A program made the translations under genes and the position numbers. 11,282 bases of DNA, from NCBI GenBank assembly GCA_021784715.1, contig JAJYHP010000116.1:1-11282 (forward strand), written 5' to 3'. Shown here piece after piece: positions 1-6,308 of this stretch. How positions within the stretch are numbered: position 1 is the stretch's first letter; every line of letters begins with the position of its first letter. The stretch is from a bacterium. Its GTDB lineage: Bacteria; Eremiobacterota; Eremiobacteria; Baltobacterales; Baltobacteraceae. Below the pieces are notes generated by a model. It was not told the DNA's origin. It did no database searches and worked only from the letters and a program-made list of their open reading frames with translations.

Positions 1-157
1 ACCTTGGGAAGGTCGCAGGCTACCATTACATCATACCCGCACGTACACGGCGCGCGATGTTCTGTGCCGCCTTCCATGCGTCCTATCAACGCGCGTTTCG
101 AGCGATTGGTTGCCGGAGGATCGAGGAGGGATCCCTTCGTTCGAGAATGGCGTCGCC

Positions 158-937
158 GTGGACTGGATCTACGGGATACCGACCTGGTTCTTTGCAATCG
201 TCGCGATCTCGGTCGCCTGCACGCTCGCAGCATGCGGGCTCTCGCTCTTCGAGCGGCGCGTCGCGTGGGGAGGCCTGACCCATAACGATGTCGCCGGACC
301 GATCGTCGCAACGATCGGGACGATCCTCGCCGTCATCCTCTCGTTTATGGTGGTCACCGTCTGGCAAGAGTTCGACCAGGCGGCCGCGACCGTTCAAAAC
401 GAGGCCGCCGCACTCGGCGATCTCTACCACCTCTGCGAAACGCTTCCAAAAAGCTTCGCGACGCCGCTGCGTTCGGAGATCGTGCTCTACGTGCGCGCCG
501 TCGTCGAGCGCGAGTGGCCCGCGATGCAGCACGGCGGGTTCAGTCGACGAGCGCGAAATCGGGCCCATACGATTATCGAACGCATCGCCGGCTTCCACCC
601 GACCGACGCGCGCCAGGCCGCCGTCCTCGCAACGATGCTCGAGCTGACGACCCGTTTCGTCGACCGACGACGAACGCGCTTATTCGACAATCAAGAGAGC
701 ATCCCACCGGCGCTGTGGGGCATGATGCTCTTCATCGCCTTCGTCACCGTCTCCGGAACCTATCTCTTTCGCGTCCAGAGCCGACCCGCCCATTACGTGA
801 TGACGATGCTGCTCGCGGCGACGATCGTCGCGACGATGGTCGTCATCGCCGAACTCGACCTGCCGTTCCGCGGCGACGTGCATATTTCGCCGAGCGCCTT
901 CGTTCGCACGCGATTGCTCTCGCAGTCCCAACTCTAA
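158..937 (+). CDS. DUF4239 (bestrophin-like) integral membrane protein
   Basis: Predicted inner-membrane protein of about 259 residues. Its segment order fits the DUF4239 family: two N-terminal membrane helices (roughly residues 8-30 and 45-70), a soluble helical middle with the TVWQEFDQA and LY..CETLP segments and a YVRAVVEREWPAM motif, then two C-terminal helices (about 188-210 and 218-240) ending in a LDLPFRGDVHISPSAF tail. This resembles the family's usual L-D-x-P-F-x-G ending. The molecular function is not established; a channel-like role is only suggested by the similarity to bestrophins. I chose the GTG at 158 because family members usually begin directly at a D-W-x-Y segment before the first helix. 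A TTG at 110 would add 16 residues. The purine-rich GAGGAGG at 123-129 lies too far upstream of 158 to fit well, so the start is uncertain. The gene converges on 958-1671 with a 20-base gap. Confidence 0.75.
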   Translation: MDWIYGIPTWFFAIVAISVACTLAACGLSLFERRVAWGGLTHNDVAGPIVATIGTILAVILSFMVVTVWQEFDQAAATVQNEAAALGDLYHLCETLPKSFATPLRSEIVLYVRAVVEREWPAMQHGGFSRRARNRAHTIIERIAGFHPTDARQAAVLATMLELTTRFVDRRRTRLFDNQESIPPALWGMMLFIAFVTVSGTYLFRVQSRPAHYVMTMLLAATIVATMVVIAELDLPFRGDVHISPSAFVRTRLLSQSQL

Positions 938-957
938 CTCTTCGCCGCGGCGATGTT

Positions 958-1671
958 TTAAATAACGTTAATCGCCCGCGAGACGACGAGCGCGATCGTA
1001 ACGAACGAGATCGACGCTTCGACGAGCATCAACATCTTCGCCGCTCTCGTAATCGGCATCGTATCGGTCGGGCTAAACGCCAAGGCGTTGGTGAACGCGA
1101 CGTAGAGATAATCGAGAAAGAGCGGCTTCCAGTGCGGATCGACGCAGCGCACGCGCTGCGCGTCGACCATCATCTGCGGGAAGAGGAAACTCGCTTTCAG
1201 ATCGGCCGCGGCGCTGCGCGCTCGGCTCCGCTGCCACGGCCCCCCTCCGTCGACCTCCCAGAACCAGAGCGCGTAGACCAGCACGTTCGTCATCCAAATT
1301 TGCGCTCCGGAGAGCAACAGACGCTGGCCGGTGATGCCGGGCACGCCCTTGGGATGATGCGAAAACGCATCGAATACGAGCAAGAGCACGGAGAGCACGT
1401 TAAAGATATTCAGCAGGACGATCGAAACGATCGAAGCGATGCGATGGAGCGGCGTTTCGTCATCGCGGTCCGGAGCGAAGACCGAGAGCGGAACCAGCAC
1501 CGCCAACACGACGATCGGCGCGAACCACGCGGGGCCGAAAACCAAGCGTTGCGGGAGCAAGACGTAGAGAATCAACGCGCCGATCGCCGCTAACGAGGCA
1601 TGCCAACGCGGTTCGTCGATCGCCTCGGCTTTCGCACCCGCATTCGGCGGGCTCGCGCTCGGTCGTTCCAT
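958..1671 (-). CDS. DUF1345/ion-channel-like multi-pass membrane protein
   Basis: Predicted inner-membrane protein of 237 residues with about six hydrophobic segments (near residues 26-45, 48-67, 78-102, 119-138, 184-203 and 212-236). The C-terminal pair around D-Y-L-Y-V-A-F-T-N, AFSPTDTMPIT and the final SRAINVI helix resembles DUF1345 proteins and the pore loop plus last helix of two-transmembrane potassium channels, but there is no GYG selectivity filter. A loose helical loop (about 140-182) precedes the pore-like segment. It may be an ion channel relative or a structural homologue that does not conduct; the function is inferred only. The ATG at 1671 is the first good start, and the SD-like sequence upstream is weak. 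The gene is divergent from the hydrolase at 1792, and its stop faces the stop of the DUF4239 gene, so the two convergent membrane proteins do not share an operon. Confidence 0.7.
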   Translation of the reverse strand: MERPSASPPNAGAKAEAIDEPRWHASLAAIGALILYVLLPQRLVFGPAWFAPIVVLAVLVPLSVFAPDRDDETPLHRIASIVSIVLLNIFNVLSVLLLVFDAFSHHPKGVPGITGQRLLLSGAQIWMTNVLVYALWFWEVDGGGPWQRSRARSAAADLKASFLFPQMMVDAQRVRCVDPHWKPLFLDYLYVAFTNALAFSPTDTMPITRAAKMLMLVEASISFVTIALVVSRAINVI

Positions 1672-1715
1672 GCCTGCGGTGTTTCCAAGGCACCGAGGAA
1701 AACCCCGCCGCCTGC

Positions 1716-1740
1716 AACCCTCTCGTTCGTGCCGAGGGTT
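1716..1740. promoter_or_regulatory. Inverted repeat in divergent intergenic region
   Basis: AACCCTC at 1716-1722 and GAGGGTT at 1734-1740 form a perfect 7-base inverted repeat around an 11-base loop. It sits between the divergent starts at 1671 (-) and 1792 (+). It could be a regulator-binding site or a small hairpin. I see no T tract, so it is not an intrinsic terminator. Confidence 0.3.
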
Positions 1741-1791
1741 CGAAAGTATCGCGCCGCGAGCGCAGGAACGAATGCTACGAGAGGAACGAAG

Positions 1792-2466
1792 ATGGGATCG
1801 ATGATCGAATTTACGCGCCCCGATGGAGCGATGGCTCCCGGTTACCTCGCCGAGCCCGCCGATGCGACGCAGGCCCCCGGAATCGTCATGCTCGAGGAAT
1901 GGTGGGGCGTCAACGACCAGATCATCTCCACCGCCGACCGAATGGCCGAAGCGGGATTTCGCGTTTTAGTACCCGATCTCTACCGCGGTCGCGTCGCCGC
2001 AACCGGCGATGAAGCGAACCATCTCATGCAGGGGCTCGATTTCGGCGATGCCGCGATGCAAGACGCGCGCGGCGCGGCGCAATACCTCGCGAAGAACGGC
2101 AAAAAAGTAGGCGTCGTCGGGTTTTGCATGGGCGGCGCGCTAACGCTGCTCGCCGCGATGCACGTGCGCGAATTTGCGGCCGCCGTTCCCTTCTACGGCT
2201 TTCCACCCGAAGAAGCGGGCGATCCCGGCAGTATCAAAATTCCGCTCCAGGGGCACTGGGCGCTTCGCGACGAGTACTTTCCGATCGCTCGCGTCGACGC
2301 GATCGAAGCGCGCCTCCGGGAAGCGCACGCTCCCTACGAATTCCATCGATACGATGCCGGACACGCGTTTTCAAATCCAGGCGGAATCGGGAACTACAAC
2401 GAAGCCGCCGCGAAGCTCGCGTGGCAGCGCACGGTCGAATTCTTCCGACGCACCCTCGCGAACTGA
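1792..2466 (+). CDS. Dienelactone hydrolase family protein
   Basis: Cytoplasmic alpha/beta-hydrolase of 224 residues, close to the usual size of bacterial dienelactone hydrolases. The family opens dienelactones in chloroaromatic breakdown, but many members hydrolyse other esters or lactones, so the substrate is unknown. All key residues are visible. E36 in EEWWGVN matches the active-site Glu of the Pseudomonas enzyme. The nucleophile is C112 in GFCMGG. The acid D160 lies in GHWALRDEYFP, and the base H191 in YDAGHAFSNP. The GVN and VPDLYRG strands are typical of the family. Translation most likely starts at the ATG at 1792, with AGGA six bases upstream; the reading frame stays open further upstream, but that part looks like non-coding leader. 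A second ATG at 1801 is possible. No signal peptide is seen. It appears to be a single-gene unit, ending 20 bases before the stop of the facing binding-protein operon. Confidence 0.93.
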   Translation: MGSMIEFTRPDGAMAPGYLAEPADATQAPGIVMLEEWWGVNDQIISTADRMAEAGFRVLVPDLYRGRVAATGDEANHLMQGLDFGDAAMQDARGAAQYLAKNGKKVGVVGFCMGGALTLLAAMHVREFAAAVPFYGFPPEEAGDPGSIKIPLQGHWALRDEYFPIARVDAIEARLREAHAPYEFHRYDAGHAFSNPGGIGNYNEAAAKLAWQRTVEFFRRTLAN

Positions 2467-2486
2467 GCGCCGGCCGGGCGCGTCCG

Positions 2487-3323
2487 TTAGTGCTGGTAGA
2501 GATTCCCGGCGTCGACCGGAATCGAACGAAGCGCGCCCGCCTGCAGATGCCACTTCTTCAGCAAGCGGTCGTAACTTCCGTCGGCGACCATCCCGACCAA
2601 CGCATCGACGATCGCCGTCCGTAGGGCCACGTTTCCCTTGCGGAAGGCGATGCCGTACGGAATTTGGTTGAAGGGTCGCCCCGCGACCGCGAGTTTCCCG
2701 CTCCCGATCGTACGAGCGAGATAACTCACGATCGGAAAATCGGCGATGTGAATCTCGACGCATCCGGCGAGCAGCGCTCGCGCGCCTTGTTCGTCTCCCA
2801 CGACCGATACGATGTGAATGGCGCCGAGCCCTAATGCGCGGCATCGCTTCGATTGCTCGTCGAGCGCCGTAAATTGAAACGTACCGACTTCGGCGCTCGC
2901 GGTAAGGCCGCAAAAGCCGGCGAGCGTGAAGACGTCGTGCGGGTTACCCGCGCGTACCATGATCGCGGTTCCCGAAAGAAAATAATCGACGAAATCGGCG
3001 ACTTTTTCGCGCGTCGGCAGATCGAACATCGACGAGATCGTGAAATCGACGTTTCCGGAGGCGACCGCACCGAGAAGTTTTCCAAAGGGCATATCGACGA
3101 ACCGCACCGGGCGGCCGAGGCGTTTGCCGATCTCGCGCGCGACGTCGGCATCGAAGCCCCGAACGCGTCCGCCGGGCGCGCGGTAAAACTCCAGCGGCGG
3201 ATGCGAGATATCCGTACCGACGCGCAGCGGCTGCGCCGCCGAGAGGGGCATCGCCACGCCCCCGACGAGAGAGCCGAGGAGCGCGATCGCCGCTATTGCA
3301 CGAACGAGATACGAGCGCGCCAT
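2487..3323 (-). CDS. Periplasmic amino-acid-type solute-binding protein (family 3), second gene of pair
   Basis: Secreted binding protein of 278 residues, the usual length for the SBP_bac_3 family that delivers amino acids or similar small polar ligands to ABC importers. A Sec signal peptide covers about residues 1-30 (basic start, hydrophobic core, LSAA cleavage region, no lipobox), so it should be soluble in the periplasm. Seen in order: PLEFY near the ligand site, GFDAD, the SGNVDFTIS strand, R105 in LPTREK where the family's carboxylate-binding Arg sits, and D195 in HIADFPIVSY. C138 and C161 match a conserved cysteine pair and could form a disulfide in the second lobe. The start ATG directly follows the TAA of the upstream paralogue with no spacer and no clear SD, which suggests translational coupling. 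It is roughly half identical by eye to that neighbour. No permease or ATPase gene is adjacent, so its transporter or other partner is unknown. Confidence 0.88.
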   Translation of the reverse strand: MARSYLVRAIAAIALLGSLVGGVAMPLSAAQPLRVGTDISHPPLEFYRAPGGRVRGFDADVAREIGKRLGRPVRFVDMPFGKLLGAVASGNVDFTISSMFDLPTREKVADFVDYFLSGTAIMVRAGNPHDVFTLAGFCGLTASAEVGTFQFTALDEQSKRCRALGLGAIHIVSVVGDEQGARALLAGCVEIHIADFPIVSYLARTIGSGKLAVAGRPFNQIPYGIAFRKGNVALRTAIVDALVGMVADGSYDRLLKKWHLQAGALRSIPVDAGNLYQH

Positions 3324-4172
3324 TTAGTGCTCGTAAAGCGTCCCGGCGTTCATCGGCGTCGAGCGAAGCGCCCCCTGTCCGAGCCCCCACTTTGCAAGCA
3401 ATCGGTCGTAGGTGCCATCGGCGATCAGCGACTGCAATGCCGACTGCACCGCAGCGGCGAGTGCGGCGTTGCTTTTCGCCACGGCGATACCGTAGGGAAC
3501 GACGTCGAATTGCTTCCCGGCAACGGCGAAGCGCTTCCCACCGTCGAGCGTCCGCGCGAGGTAGGCGACGACGGGAAAATCGGTGACGTGGACGTCACTT
3601 TTCCCCGCGAGCAACATCGAGAGTGCGGCATCGTCGGTCGGTCGTTGTTGCAAGAGAATCGGGGCGAGCCCGACGGCCTTACAGGCGCGCGATTGCGCTT
3701 CGAGGGCGTTCGCTTGCGAGGTTGCAAACTGGACGTCGACGGGGAGCCCGCAGAGGGCGGCGAGCGAAAAAATATGATACCGATTCCCCGTCGGAACGAG
3801 CATGCCGCTCCCCGCCAAAAAATAATCGATAAAATTTACCTTCTTTTCGCGCGCCCGCGTATCGGAGATCGCGGAGATGGCGAGATCGATCTTTCCGTCG
3901 GCAACGTCGCCGAGCAAGGAATCGAAACTTCGATTTTCGATCCGCACCGGTCGCCCGAGTCGAGCGCCGAGCGCGCGAGCGAGATCCATATCGAAACCGT
4001 GCGGCTTGGGGTCTCCTTTGCTCAAAAATTCAAGCGGAGCATAGGAGATATCCGATCCGATGCGCAGCGGCGCTCCCGCGGCGGCCGCCGGGGCCGGGGC
4101 GCCGAGGGCAAAAAACAGCGAGGCCCATACGCAGAGCACCGCAAGGCAGCGCGCAAGCTTAATGTCCGTCAT
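3324..4172 (-). CDS. Periplasmic amino-acid-type solute-binding protein (family 3), first gene of pair
   Basis: Paralogue of the following gene, 282 residues. The ATG at 4172 was chosen because it starts a normal Sec signal peptide (MTDIKLARCL, a hydrophobic core, then an Ala/Pro-rich cleavage region near residue 33) and has GAGG a few bases upstream. The frame is open to 4334, but that extension runs through a terminator and into a tRNA gene and is not coding. The mature protein shows APLEF, GFDMD, a GKIDLAIS strand, R108 in TRAREKKVNF at the position of the family's carboxylate-binding Arg, conserved C141 and C164, and D198 in HVTDFPVVAY. Both paralogues end in ALRSxPxxAGxLYxH, so the tail was conserved after duplication. 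Ligand specificity cannot be read; pocket segments differ (SYAPLEFLSK against SHPPLEFYRA), so the two may bind different ligands. Confidence 0.88.
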   Translation of the reverse strand: MTDIKLARCLAVLCVWASLFFALGAPAPAAAAGAPLRIGSDISYAPLEFLSKGDPKPHGFDMDLARALGARLGRPVRIENRSFDSLLGDVADGKIDLAISAISDTRAREKKVNFIDYFLAGSGMLVPTGNRYHIFSLAALCGLPVDVQFATSQANALEAQSRACKAVGLAPILLQQRPTDDAALSMLLAGKSDVHVTDFPVVAYLARTLDGGKRFAVAGKQFDVVPYGIAVAKSNAALAAAVQSALQSLIADGTYDRLLAKWGLGQGALRSTPMNAGTLYEH

Positions 4173-4245
4173 GCCGCCTCGCTTTCTTGCGCGGCGGTCA
4201 ACGCCCTGCGCCCCGAGGGCGGAAGTTCGGTCCCGCGCTCCAACG

Positions 4246-4273
4246 AAAAAGCGCCGAACGAATCGGCACTTTT
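4246..4273 (-). terminator. Rho-independent terminator of tRNA-Val(GAC)
   Basis: On the minus strand, AAAAGTGCCGA and TCGGCGCTTTT pair as an 11-base stem (one G-U pair) around the loop TTCGT, followed by a further T. It lies 16 bases beyond the CCA end of tRNA-Val and before the start of the binding-protein operon. Both flanks are A/T tracts, so it could also work on the other strand. Confidence 0.8.
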
Positions 4274-4289
4274 GCGCGTCTTTTCCAAA

Positions 4290-4364
4290 TGGTGGGCGGT
4301 AGAAGGATTGAACTTCTGACCTCTTCCGTGTCAAGGAAGCGCTCTCCCACTGAGCTAACCGCCC
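4290..4364 (-). tRNA. tRNA-Val (GAC)
   Basis: A 75-base cloverleaf read on the minus strand. The acceptor stem is GGGCGGT/ACCGCCC and the D arm is GCTC/GAGC. The anticodon stem CTTCC/GGAAG holds the loop TTGACAC, giving anticodon GAC. The T arm AGAAG/CTTCT holds the loop TTCAATC. The discriminator is A and the 3' CCA is encoded. It is followed by an intrinsic terminator and preceded by a strong promoter, so it is probably transcribed alone. Confidence 0.97.
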
Positions 4365-4378
4365 GAAAGGCCCAACGC

Positions 4379-4407
4379 AGAATAGCAGATGCGCCGAGCC
4401 CCGTCAA
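4379..4407 (-). promoter_or_regulatory. Sigma70-type promoter of tRNA-Val(GAC)
   Basis: The minus strand reads TTGACG (4407-4402), a 17-base spacer, then TATTCT (4384-4379). Both hexamers are close to consensus and the spacing is optimal. The predicted start, around 4372, lies about eight bases before the tRNA. Confidence 0.7.
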
Positions 4408-4455
4408 AGCCCCTGCGGGCGGAGCGACCGCCCATTTCATTGAAGAGCGCCCCCA

Positions 4456-5418
4456 ATGAGTGCTTTACGCCAGCGGGTCGCCGAGGCGGCTCGCCGGATG
4501 TCGACGCTGCTCGTTGAGGACATCACACTCGAGGCCGTTTTTGCGAGCCTCGCAGACCTGCTGGCGACCTTCGTTGAGGCGACCGAGGTGGTCGCGATCC
4601 TCCGCGAAGGGCACAGCTGGCTCCGGCTCGCCTCGGTGGATGGCGGATTCCGACGGAGCGTGCTCGCCCAGCTTCCGGCAGCCGATCCGCTCAGTACGGT
4701 CATTCGCGATGGTATCGCCCGGGAAGCGCGCGAACCGGCAGCGATGGCGATGCCGCTGCGCATCGGCGATGAGGCGGTCGGCGGTTTCGCCGTGCGAAGC
4801 GGCGCCTTGCGCTCCTACGACGAGAGCGATGCGGCGGTTATCGAGAGCCTCGGCCCCTACGTCGCCGTCGCGTTGCGTCAACGCATGTTGCGCGAACAGA
4901 TCGATCGCGAACGCTTCCGCGCCGATCACGATCCGCTCACGACGCTGCCGAATCGAGCGGCGTTCGCCGCCGCGCTGACCAACGGGCTCGCTCGAGTTCG
5001 GCGCAGCGGCGATCGGCTCGCCGTGCTCTTCATCGATCTCGATGGCTTCAAAGAGATCAACGATCGTTACGGTCACGAGGCCGGCGATGCCGTCCTGCGG
5101 GCCGCCTCGCGCCGATTGGTTCGTCGGCTCCGCACCGGCGATAGCGTCGCGCGTCTCGGCGGCGACGAATTCGCAACGATCCTACGCGGTGTGGGGAGCG
5201 AAGAGGATGCGCGCTCGCTCGCCGAGGAAGTGCGCGCGACCCTCGAGCGTCCGACGACCTGGCACGGGCAGAAGCTCCGCGTTGGAGCGAGTATCGGCTG
5301 GGCGATCGCCCCGCGCGACGGAACCGAGATCGCCGAATTGCTCCGCCGCTCCGACCATCGCATGTATCGCGATAAACGAGCTCGCCGCGAGCGTCGCTCG
5401 CAGGGCTCAGTGAAATAG
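4456..5418 (+). CDS. GAF-GGDEF diguanylate cyclase
   Basis: Cytoplasmic signalling enzyme of 320 residues that should condense two GTP molecules into the second messenger c-di-GMP. Residues about 10-145 form a GAF-like sensory domain with no visible heme or chromophore cysteine signature. A short helix (about 140-155) leads into the GGDEF domain, which opens with DHDPLTTLPNR (157-167). The metal-binding D194 lies in FIDLDGFKEIND, and the active-site GGDEF is intact at 235-239. The RxxD inhibitory site (R226, D229) sits five residues before GGDEF, so product feedback inhibition is likely. The final SIGWAIAPRDG and YRDKRARRERR segments are typical. No membrane helix is seen, so the input is cytoplasmic. 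The start ATG has GAAGAG eight bases upstream. The 3' end overlaps the convergent thioesterase gene by 12 bases. No matching EAL or PilZ gene is nearby. Confidence 0.92.
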   Translation: MSALRQRVAEAARRMSTLLVEDITLEAVFASLADLLATFVEATEVVAILREGHSWLRLASVDGGFRRSVLAQLPAADPLSTVIRDGIAREAREPAAMAMPLRIGDEAVGGFAVRSGALRSYDESDAAVIESLGPYVAVALRQRMLREQIDRERFRADHDPLTTLPNRAAFAAALTNGLARVRRSGDRLAVLFIDLDGFKEINDRYGHEAGDAVLRAASRRLVRRLRTGDSVARLGGDEFATILRGVGSEEDARSLAEEVRATLERPTTWHGQKLRVGASIGWAIAPRDGTEIAELLRRSDHRMYRDKRARRERRSQGSVK

Positions 5419-5838
5419 AACCTGCGGACCTCGTTCGAAGGCGGCGATCGCCGCTCGCCAGCTATCGGGAACGACGATCGTCCGCTGCGCTTCGAAATCG
5501 AATGCGACGACGGTGGTGGTTCCGTATGCGGCTCGATGCGCGAACGTCTCGCTCCATACTTCGTAGCTGAAATCCCACGATTTGGTTCCCATGCGCGAGA
5601 CCTTGCATCCCACGGCGATCCGCTCGCGATAGGCGAGTTGCTTTTCGTACGTGAACGAAATATTCGCCTGAATCATGCCGTGGTTGCCGTCGATCGCTTC
5701 GCCCATCACGCGAGCGAAGTACTCGGCACGCATCATCTCCGCCCAGCGAATGTAGGCGACGTTGTTCACGTGATGCAGCATGTCGATATCGGCAAAGGGA
5801 ACCGAGAAGCGCGAGAGCAAGGGAAATCCTTCGAGCAT
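5407..5838 (-). CDS. Hotdog-fold acyl-CoA thioesterase (4HBT/YbgC-FadM type)
   Basis: Small cytoplasmic protein of 143 residues, the normal length for a single-domain 4-hydroxybenzoyl-CoA thioesterase-like enzyme. The diagnostic motif is present: FADIDMLHHVNNVAYIRWAE, where D19 aligns with the catalytic Asp of the Pseudomonas enzyme and HVNN lies at the start of the long hotdog helix. The remaining strands (MIQANISFTYEKQL, ERIAVGCKVSRMG, WDFSYEVW, TTTVVAFDFEAQR) form the expected sheet. Such enzymes hydrolyse acyl-CoA thioesters; chain length and physiological substrate cannot be read. The ATG at 5838 has an AAGGA about seven bases upstream. Its last 12 bases overlap the 3' end of the diguanylate cyclase on the other strand, so each transcript runs into the other's end. 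The tRNA cluster promoter lies upstream in the opposite direction. Confidence 0.9.
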   Translation of the reverse strand: MLEGFPLLSRFSVPFADIDMLHHVNNVAYIRWAEMMRAEYFARVMGEAIDGNHGMIQANISFTYEKQLAYRERIAVGCKVSRMGTKSWDFSYEVWSETFAHRAAYGTTTVVAFDFEAQRTIVVPDSWRAAIAAFERGPQVLFH

Positions 5839-5894
5839 GCACCGTCCTTCGACACCGAGAGCGCTATCGCCCCGAGTTTATGCTGCGGAAACGC

Positions 5895-5924
5895 TAGACA
5901 AGAGCCATCGCGATAGGATACCAT
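5895..5924 (+). promoter_or_regulatory. Candidate promoter of the Val-Asp-Phe tRNA cluster
   Basis: TAGACA (5895-5900), an 18-base spacer and TACCAT (5919-5924) make a moderate sigma70-like match. A start near 5931 would give a short leader of about 30 bases before tRNA-Val. That leader holds a small hairpin, CCCGG-ACG-CCGGG (5944-5956). Both hexamers deviate from consensus, so this is a candidate only. Confidence 0.4.
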
Positions 5925-5962
5925 CCGAAATCGTCTAACGGTCCCCGGACGCCGGGTATCGT

Positions 5963-6037
5963 GGGCGCGTAGCTCAGTGGGAGAGCATCCGCTTCACACG
6001 CGGGGGGTCGTTGGTTCAATCCCAACCGTGCCCACCA
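5963..6037 (+). tRNA. tRNA-Val (CAC)
   Basis: A 75-base cloverleaf. Acceptor GGGCGCG pairs with CGTGCCC (one G-U). The D arm is GCTC/GAGC, and the loop and arm match those of the tRNA-Val(GAC) at 4290-4364. The anticodon stem TCCGC/GCGGG holds TTCACAC, giving anticodon CAC. The T arm is GTTGG/CCAAC. The discriminator is A and CCA is encoded. First gene of a three-tRNA cluster; only six bases separate it from tRNA-Asp. Confidence 0.96.
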
Positions 6038-6043
6038 TCCCCT

Positions 6044-6120
6044 GGCGCTGTAGCTCAGTTGGTTAGAGCGCCGCCCTGTCACGGCGGAGGTCGTGGGTTC
6101 GAGCCCCATCAGCGTCGCCA
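6044..6120 (+). tRNA. tRNA-Asp (GTC)
   Basis: A 77-base cloverleaf. Acceptor GGCGCTG pairs with CAGCGTC (one G-U). The anticodon stem CCGCC/GGCGG holds CTGTCAC, giving anticodon GTC. The T arm is GTGGG/CCCAT with loop TTCGAGC (one G-U). The discriminator is G, as usual for tRNA-Asp, and CCA is encoded. A 44-base spacer that folds as a hairpin separates it from tRNA-Phe. Confidence 0.97.
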
Positions 6121-6126
6121 TCGTCC

Positions 6127-6160
6127 ATGCGGGTACATCGCGCGAGCGTTGTGCCCGCAT
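6127..6160 (+). other. Stem-loop in the tRNA-Asp/tRNA-Phe spacer
   Basis: ATGCGGGTAC (6127-6136) pairs with GTGCCCGCAT (6151-6160) as ten base pairs with one G-U. Inside, after an A-T pair and a T-T mismatch, CGC/GCG closes a GCGA tetraloop of the GNRA class. The hairpin fills nearly the whole spacer. No T tract follows, so it is not an intrinsic terminator. A role in tRNA precursor processing or as a small palindromic element is inference. Confidence 0.6.
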
Positions 6161-6164
6161 CCAT

Positions 6165-6240
6165 GCCAAGGTAGCTCAGTCGGTAGAGCACGCGCCTGAA
6201 AAGTGCGGTGTCGCCGGTTCGATTCCGGCCCTTGGCACCA
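6165..6240 (+). tRNA. tRNA-Phe (GAA)
   Basis: A 76-base cloverleaf. Acceptor GCCAAGG pairs with CCTTGGC. The D arm is GCTC/GAGC. The anticodon stem CGCGC/GTGCG holds CTGAAAA, giving anticodon GAA. The T arm GCCGG/CCGGC holds TTCGATT. The discriminator is A and CCA is encoded. Last gene of the cluster, followed by a terminator hairpin. Confidence 0.97.
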
Positions 6241-6249
6241 CGAATAGCG

Positions 6250-6281
6250 AAAGGGAGCCGGCATTCCTGCCGACTCCCTTC
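6250..6281. terminator. Convergent terminator hairpin (tRNA cluster / S53 peptidase gene)
   Basis: AAGGGAG (6251-6257) pairs with CTCCCTT (6274-6280). After one mismatch, CGGCA pairs with TGCCG around the loop TTCC. It starts about ten bases after the CCA of tRNA-Phe and lies about 28 bases beyond the stop of the facing peptidase gene, so it can end both transcripts. The T tail is short on both strands. Confidence 0.65.
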
Positions 6282-6308
6282 TCGTTGTGGGGCGAGCCGA
6301 ACCGACGC

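Noticed and set aside
1..157. Possible gene or tail of a gene at the left edge (open frame from position 4)
   Set aside because: The translation has no recognisable domain, no signal and no RBS, and overlaps the DUF4239 coding start in another frame.
514..1593. Plus-strand open frame of 359 codons across the DUF4239 and channel-like genes
   Set aside because: It overlaps two better-supported genes in other frames and has an Arg-rich shadow composition.
2467..2481. GCGCC-GGCCG-GGCGC hairpin between convergent genes as terminator
   Set aside because: The five-pair stem has no T tract on either side, so I cannot support it as an intrinsic terminator.
2853..4319. Long plus-strand open frame of 488 codons opposite the two binding-protein genes
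   Set aside because: It is antisense to two clearly recognised proteins, has a charged, low-complexity composition typical of GC-rich shadow frames, and spans two genes and a terminator.
4417..4433. GGGCGG-AGCGA-CCGCCC hairpin before the diguanylate cyclase gene
   Set aside because: The six-pair stem lies upstream of the tRNA promoter with no T tract; I see no reason to call it a regulatory element.
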